Shown: positions 61,101 to 64,000 of the stretch, one piece after another
How the letters are laid out: each line of letters starts with the position of its first letter
Numbering within the stretch: position 1 is the stretch's first letter
Assembly: GCA_013398955.1 (NCBI GenBank)
Contig: VWPU01000904.1
Span: 36,801-100,800 of the forward strand
Source of the DNA: Callaeas wilsoni
Taxonomy: Eukaryota > Chordata > Aves > Passeriformes > Callaeidae
DNA: 64,000 bases
Direction: 5' to 3'
Program-made: the position numbers and the translations under genes
Notes under the pieces: generated by a model
Seen by the model: the letters and a program-made list of their open reading frames with translations, nothing else
Database searches by the model: none
What the model was told of the DNA's origin: nothing

Positions 61101-63376
61101 AATGGCTCATGTAATAGGAAACTCCTCAAAACTTTCAGAATTCCTGGAAGCAGCCTATTAAGCAGCAGGGAAGAAGTGCCATGGACTGGTCCAAAGCTCA
61201 TCATTTCCTCCTGCCCCTCGCTATTCCCAATGACACTGTCCAGCCCCTTCTCAAGTTCTCCCAGTGACACAGATTCCCTCTGGACAGGCACCCAGCCAGC
61301 CCAGAGAAAGTCCTGACTTTCTGCTCATTAGGAGCAGGACAACATGCTGCCTCCACATTCTGCATTTGGAGGTCTCAGCATCCCACCGTGCCATGCTCAC
61401 CAGGTGCATTGTGTAGAACTTGATGGTGTCTTTCTGGGAATCCCATTCTGTTGCCACTGCAATGGCCAAGGCCTCGCTGGGGACAGTGAAGAGCTTGGCC
61501 TGGGGCGTTTTCAGCTTTCGGTGGTCCAGGTTTATTTCAAAGCCTCCTGGGGAATCAGAGTAGAAATCCTGGGGAATCAAAGAGGAGCAGGCACTAAGGA
61601 ACAACAGACAACCCCACAGCGGGAGCAGATTCAGAGCTGCAGCTGACAGGAGCAAGGGACCAGGAATACTCAGGTTTCCCACCATCACTTGGATACACCT
61701 GGTCTTGGAAGCTGCTTCCCACCATGCAGCTTTGCTGTGGATGAGGAGGGGGCACAGCAGCTGGTGACAAACACGCCACTGACACAGCCTGGGCTGCGGG
61801 TGCCACACTGACGAGGCGTGGGGTGATGACACCTCTCCCAGGGATCAGCCCCTCTGTCCCATCCTGGCAGCCGTGCTCACCTTCCCCTTGCGAGATGCTC
61901 ACGTTCTGGTAGAACCTCTTCCTCTCTGGGGACAGAAACAGAGGGCAAAGAGAATGTTCAGAGGGCAAACAGAGAATGTTCAGCCTCTTCCCCAGCTCCC
62001 CATCACAGCTCAGAACAGACAGAGCTTTGGTCAAGGTGGCCTGGCCACAAAAATCCAGCCCTTCATCCACAGTTTCCAAGCCGTGAGCTCCAGTGAGCTC
62101 CACTCAGCAGTGAAGTGCCAGGAAACTGGTGGCAACCACAATGTTGCTGTGCACAGCCAGGGAGCAAACAGAACCAGCCACTCTCCTGCCAGGCTGGGGG
62201 CTCAGCTGCCTCAGAGTGTGGAGGGCTCGTTTCCCAAGCAGACCTGTCCCACTGCTCCTCGGGAGTTTCGCTTCAGGGTCAACCTCTCCAGATTCTACGA
62301 CTACAGTCACAAATTAATCCCTGAAGGACACTCCTCCCTCCAGCCCGAACATCCCAGTCCAGCTCAGGAACATATCTGGCCCACCTACAAGGTGAGCCTG
62401 AGGAAACTTCAGGTCTTGTTTCAGGAGCAGCCTCCTTTGCTACCAGCCCTCCTACACGCACTCCCAACACCTGAGAGGAGGATTACACACATTCCAAAGG
62501 CTCGCATCCCTCCCACAAGGCAGGAAAAATCCATAAGCCACTCCCTTGACAACACCAACCAGGTTGTAAATCCCAAACCCATAAGTCTGCCTCGTGAAGG
62601 GCACAGCAAGCAGGTCAGGCTGCAGGTCTGCTATTCCAGGCTAAAAAAAGCGCATTCCCGCTGGGGAAATGGAAGGATTTGCTCAGGCTCGGCGACCTGC
62701 GAGCTTCGGGGCCTCAGAAAGCGCCTCAGGCATAGTTCTAAAAACAGATTAAAGTGTGTGTACCCCAGAGGAGCCTCGAGGCTCATAGTGGCTCCCGGAA
62801 CCTTGCCATGAGTCACCGCGAATCTGCAGCCTCGCCTCCGACAAAATGAGATTAATTTTACTGTTCTCAAACCCACACGATTCCAGCAAAGTCTGTGGAT
62901 GAGATACGTGGTCCAGAACATACCTGAACCCCCCCGTCTTAGTCCCATTCCCTCAGAATCCCTAAAACCCAACAAAACACGAAAACGAGTGAAACAAACT
63001 GGTTCAGTGAGCAGCTCGACTGTGCTACCAATGAACTCTGCCTGCTTCAATCACTCATTAACGCCAGGAAAAGGGCACGTGGGGGAGCCCCAGCACCGGG
63101 GCCGCTCACCGGCCGTGGGGAGCGCGGTCCCTGCGAGGCCGTGCCCATCCCAACCTTGCTCTGGGTGACCCGGGGATGAGGGTCCCCAGGGAAGGACACC
63201 CCCCCCCTTCCCAAACGGGGCTGGAGCCGCCCCGGTGCTCCCTCACCTGCCGGCGGGGCATAGGCCCGGCGCCCGCATAGCCCCACCGGGCCACTCCCGG
63301 CAGCTGCAGGAGGCGGTCGAGGGAGCGGCGTGGGCAGGGAGTGGGCCCCCCACAGCCGGCGACAGCCGCGCCACAT
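58011..63376 (-). CDS. ATPAF2: ATPAF2, ATP synthase mitochondrial F1 complex assembly factor 2, complete
   Basis: Mitochondrial matrix chaperone of the ATP12 family, which binds the F1 alpha subunit before assembly of the F1 sector of ATP synthase. Eight coding exons join in phase to 867 nt (288 codons plus stop); the human protein is 289 residues. The N-terminal ~40 residues (MWRGCRRLWGAHSLPTPLPR onward) are arginine-rich without acidic residues, as expected of a mitochondrial presequence. The ATP12 domain follows, with conserved blocks KRFYQNVSISQGEGGFEINL, DNPTQRNKTQLIRAAVKFLE, NEWDPVVAWAEKRY, SHLASYNMWALQGIEF and WGNVEWAHDYDLCELRARTA. Coding exons: 63247-63376, 61881-61925, 61401-61546, 60875-60972, 59898-59978, 59651-59763, 58750-58865, 58011-58148. 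An in-frame ATG lies five codons upstream (63391); I chose 63376 because family members start MWR. It is head-to-head with GID4 and convergent with DRC3. Confidence 0.95.
58750..58865 (-). CDS. ATPAF2: ATPAF2 coding exon 7
   Basis: 116 nt: GIEFVITQLKSLILSMSLID, then RHITVEKAVLLSRLEEEYQ. The acceptor is ccttccag and the donor gtaaat. Confidence 0.96.
59651..59763 (-). CDS. ATPAF2: ATPAF2 coding exon 6
   Basis: 113 nt: YNVTIGSSTSILGPNIPAST, then KDTFVSHLASYNMWALQ plus one base. The acceptor is attccag and the donor gtgagc. Confidence 0.96.
59898..59978 (-). CDS. ATPAF2: ATPAF2 coding exon 5
   Basis: 81 nt: YRVEEPPALAELQKNEWDPV, then VAWAEK plus AG. The acceptor is atgtcccag and the donor gtgaga. 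Confidence 0.95.
60875..60972 (-). CDS. ATPAF2: ATPAF2 coding exon 4
   Basis: 98 nt: TTLCNTALDNPTQRNKTQLI, then RAAVKFLETDTV plus TG. The acceptor is tattcccag; the donor gtacga is weak. The split codon becomes TGC (Cys). Confidence 0.96.
61401..61546 (-). CDS. ATPAF2: ATPAF2 coding exon 3
   Basis: 146 nt: GGFEINLDHRKLKTPQAKLF, then TVPSEALAIAVATEWDSQKD, then TIKFYTMHL. The acceptor is attccccag and the donor gtgagc. Confidence 0.97.
61881..61925 (-). CDS. ATPAF2: ATPAF2 coding exon 2
   Basis: 45 nt only, encoding ERKRFYQNVSISQGE with split codons at both ends. The acceptor is ctgtccccag and the donor gtgagc. It is recognised by the conserved family block. Confidence 0.94.
63247..63376 (-). 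CDS. ATPAF2: ATPAF2 coding exon 1 (presequence)
   Basis: 130 nt, MWRGCRRLWGAHSLPTPLPR, then PPPAAAGSGPVGLCGRRAYA, then PPA plus one base. The donor is gtgagg. The frame is also open upstream, with an ATG at 63391 (MSSVA before MWRG), so a slightly longer product is possible. Confidence 0.9.
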
Positions 63377-63432
63377 CGCGACAGACGACATAGCAACCTC
63401 GTCCCGGCAGCGCTCAGCACCGCTCGCTGGGC

Positions 63433-63444
63433 GCCGCCATCTTG
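63433..63444 (-). promoter_or_regulatory. YY1 site in the ATPAF2 5' leader
   Basis: On the minus strand this reads CAAGATGGCGGC, the YY1 consensus, about 60 nt upstream of the ATPAF2 ATG. YY1 sites typically lie just after the start site of nuclear genes for mitochondrial proteins. The ATG inside it would begin a short upstream frame if transcribed. Confidence 0.6.
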
Positions 63445-63483
63445 CCGACGGCCGCAGCCAATCCGTGCCGCCCGGACAAAAAA

Positions 63484-63502
63484 ACTCCATTTCCCAGCAG
63501 CG
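63484..63502 (+). promoter_or_regulatory. ZNF143/THAP11-type site
   Basis: ACTCCATTTCCCAGCAGC resembles the 18-bp ZNF143 consensus (ACTACAATTCCCAGCATGC-like), with the TTCCCAGCA core intact. Such sites are common in bidirectional CpG-island promoters. Function is inferred. Confidence 0.5.
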
Positions 63503-63729
63503 GCAGGCGGCAGCACAGCCAATCAACGCCCGGCGCTGCGGCAGCAGCCAATCAGGGGCAGGGAACGCCCCGCAGGCACGCGCGCGAGGGCCAATGGGAG
63601 CGCGCGGAGGCGCTGCCGGGAGGCCCCGACCCAGCGGCGGCCTCGGCGTGAGGGAGTGGAGCGGAGCGGGCGGCGTCCCCCGGCCGCGCCCCGGCCCCGG
63701 CCACGCTGGCGCCCGGGGACCCCCCCGAG

Positions 63730-63942
63730 ATGCCGGTTCGGAGCGAGAGGCGCCGCGCTGGAGGGGCGGGGAGCTCGGCCTCCTCCCCTGCCACCGGAGC
63801 GGCCGCCAGCAGCCTGGTGCCGCCGCCCCCCATCAACACGGCGCAGCCCGGAGTGGCCACTTCGCTGCTCTACAGCGGGGCCAAGTTCCGCGGGCAGCAG
63901 CGCAGCAAAGGCAACGCCTACGAGGTGGAGGTCGTCATGCAG
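63730..63942 (+). CDS. GID4: GID4, CTLH E3 ligase substrate receptor, first coding exon (partial gene)
   Basis: GID4 (C17orf39) is the subunit of the CTLH/GID ubiquitin ligase that recognises N-terminal proline degrons. The exon gives 71 codons: [20 protein letters not shown] onward, then a low-complexity Ala/Ser stretch, then the conserved [20 protein letters not shown] and [20 protein letters not shown], ending in VVMQ before donor gtgagg. An in-frame TGA at 63649-63651 and no ATG between it and 63730 support this start, which also matches the internal MPVRTE start known in mammals. The beta-barrel domain is only begun here; the rest is beyond the right edge. Confidence 0.93.
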
Positions 63943-64000
63943 GTGAGGGGAGCGGCGGGGCGAGCCGGGCCCTGGCGGGGCGGGAACGGCCACCGCGGCC

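Larger units (their letters stand above)
58149..63246 (-). other. ATPAF2 introns (general content)
   Basis: Seven short GT-AG introns, from 134 nt (59764-59897) to about 1.3 kb (61926-63246). No CR1 or other repeat was recognised here. Long open frames occur on both strands because the sequence is GC-rich; the longest, 312 codons on the plus strand (61873-62811), runs antisense to exon 2. Confidence 0.7.
63377..63729. promoter_or_regulatory. Bidirectional CpG-island promoter, ATPAF2 (-) / GID4 (+)
   Basis: 353 nt between the two start codons, CpG-dense, with four CCAAT boxes all in the same orientation at 63458-63462, 63519-63523, 63548-63552 and 63591-63595, no TATA box, and ZNF143-like and YY1-like sites. 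The head-to-head layout and box spacing fit a housekeeping bidirectional promoter. Start sites are not visible. Confidence 0.8.

Noticed and set aside
61251..61832. 193-codon minus-strand frame
   Set aside because: It contains ATPAF2 exon 3 in frame but reads through into both introns. The exon itself is the real feature.
63341..63946. 201-codon Arg/Pro-rich frame across the ATPAF2/GID4 promoter
   Set aside because: It is a CpG-island artefact in a frame different from GID4, which is conserved and starts at 63730 after an in-frame stop.
1..64000. CRISPR arrays, operons, phage or insertion-sequence systems
   Set aside because: The window is spliced vertebrate DNA with CR1 LINEs, and no prokaryotic features are present.
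1..64000. Endogenous retroviral or other viral copies
   Set aside because: I saw no LTR pair, primer-binding site or recognisable gag/pol/env-like frame.

Overview
The window is vertebrate nuclear DNA, almost certainly from a bird. It carries at least eleven truncated CR1 LINE copies with the avian-type 3' end (CCTTCCAACCCAAACCATTC followed by GATTCT-like ends), compact introns, two CpG-island promoters, and four neighbouring protein genes whose spliced products align closely, from memory, with human TOM1L2, DRC3 (LRRC48), ATPAF2 and GID4. This gene order is the same as on human 17p11.2. All gene calls come from reading exons, splice sites and codon phase by hand; no alignment or search was run.

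Layout. (1) Positions 1-40010, minus strand: TOM1L2, 5' end at right. Twelve coding exons encode residues 1-426; the last ~80 residues lie beyond the left edge. Intron 1 alone is ~19 kb. (2) 40011-40600: a shared CpG-rich promoter between TOM1L2 and DRC3, with repeated CCAAT boxes, a CACGTG palindrome, RFX-like half-sites and an eight-unit 7-bp tandem repeat. (3) 41465-56516, plus strand: DRC3, complete, 12 coding exons, 522 codons plus stop. Two of its introns are textbook U12-type AT-AC introns. (4) 56517-58010: convergent 3' ends of DRC3 and ATPAF2, about 0.9 kb between the predicted poly(A) signals. (5) 58011-63376, minus strand: ATPAF2, complete, 8 coding exons, 288 codons plus stop. (6) 63377-63729: a second bidirectional promoter with four CCAAT boxes, a ZNF143/THAP11-like site and a YY1 site. 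(7) 63730-63942, plus strand: first coding exon of GID4; the rest is beyond the right edge.

The genes do not form a pathway. TOM1L2 is an endosomal ubiquitin-cargo adaptor, DRC3 a motile-cilium nexin-dynein regulatory complex subunit, ATPAF2 a mitochondrial F1-ATPase assembly chaperone, and GID4 the substrate receptor of the CTLH ubiquitin ligase. They are linked in two head-to-head pairs that share promoters.

I found no new defence, mobile or biosynthetic system. The most notable signal is the pair of minor-spliceosome AT-AC introns in DRC3, with identical ATATCCTT donors and near-consensus branch points 12 and 13 nt from the acceptor.
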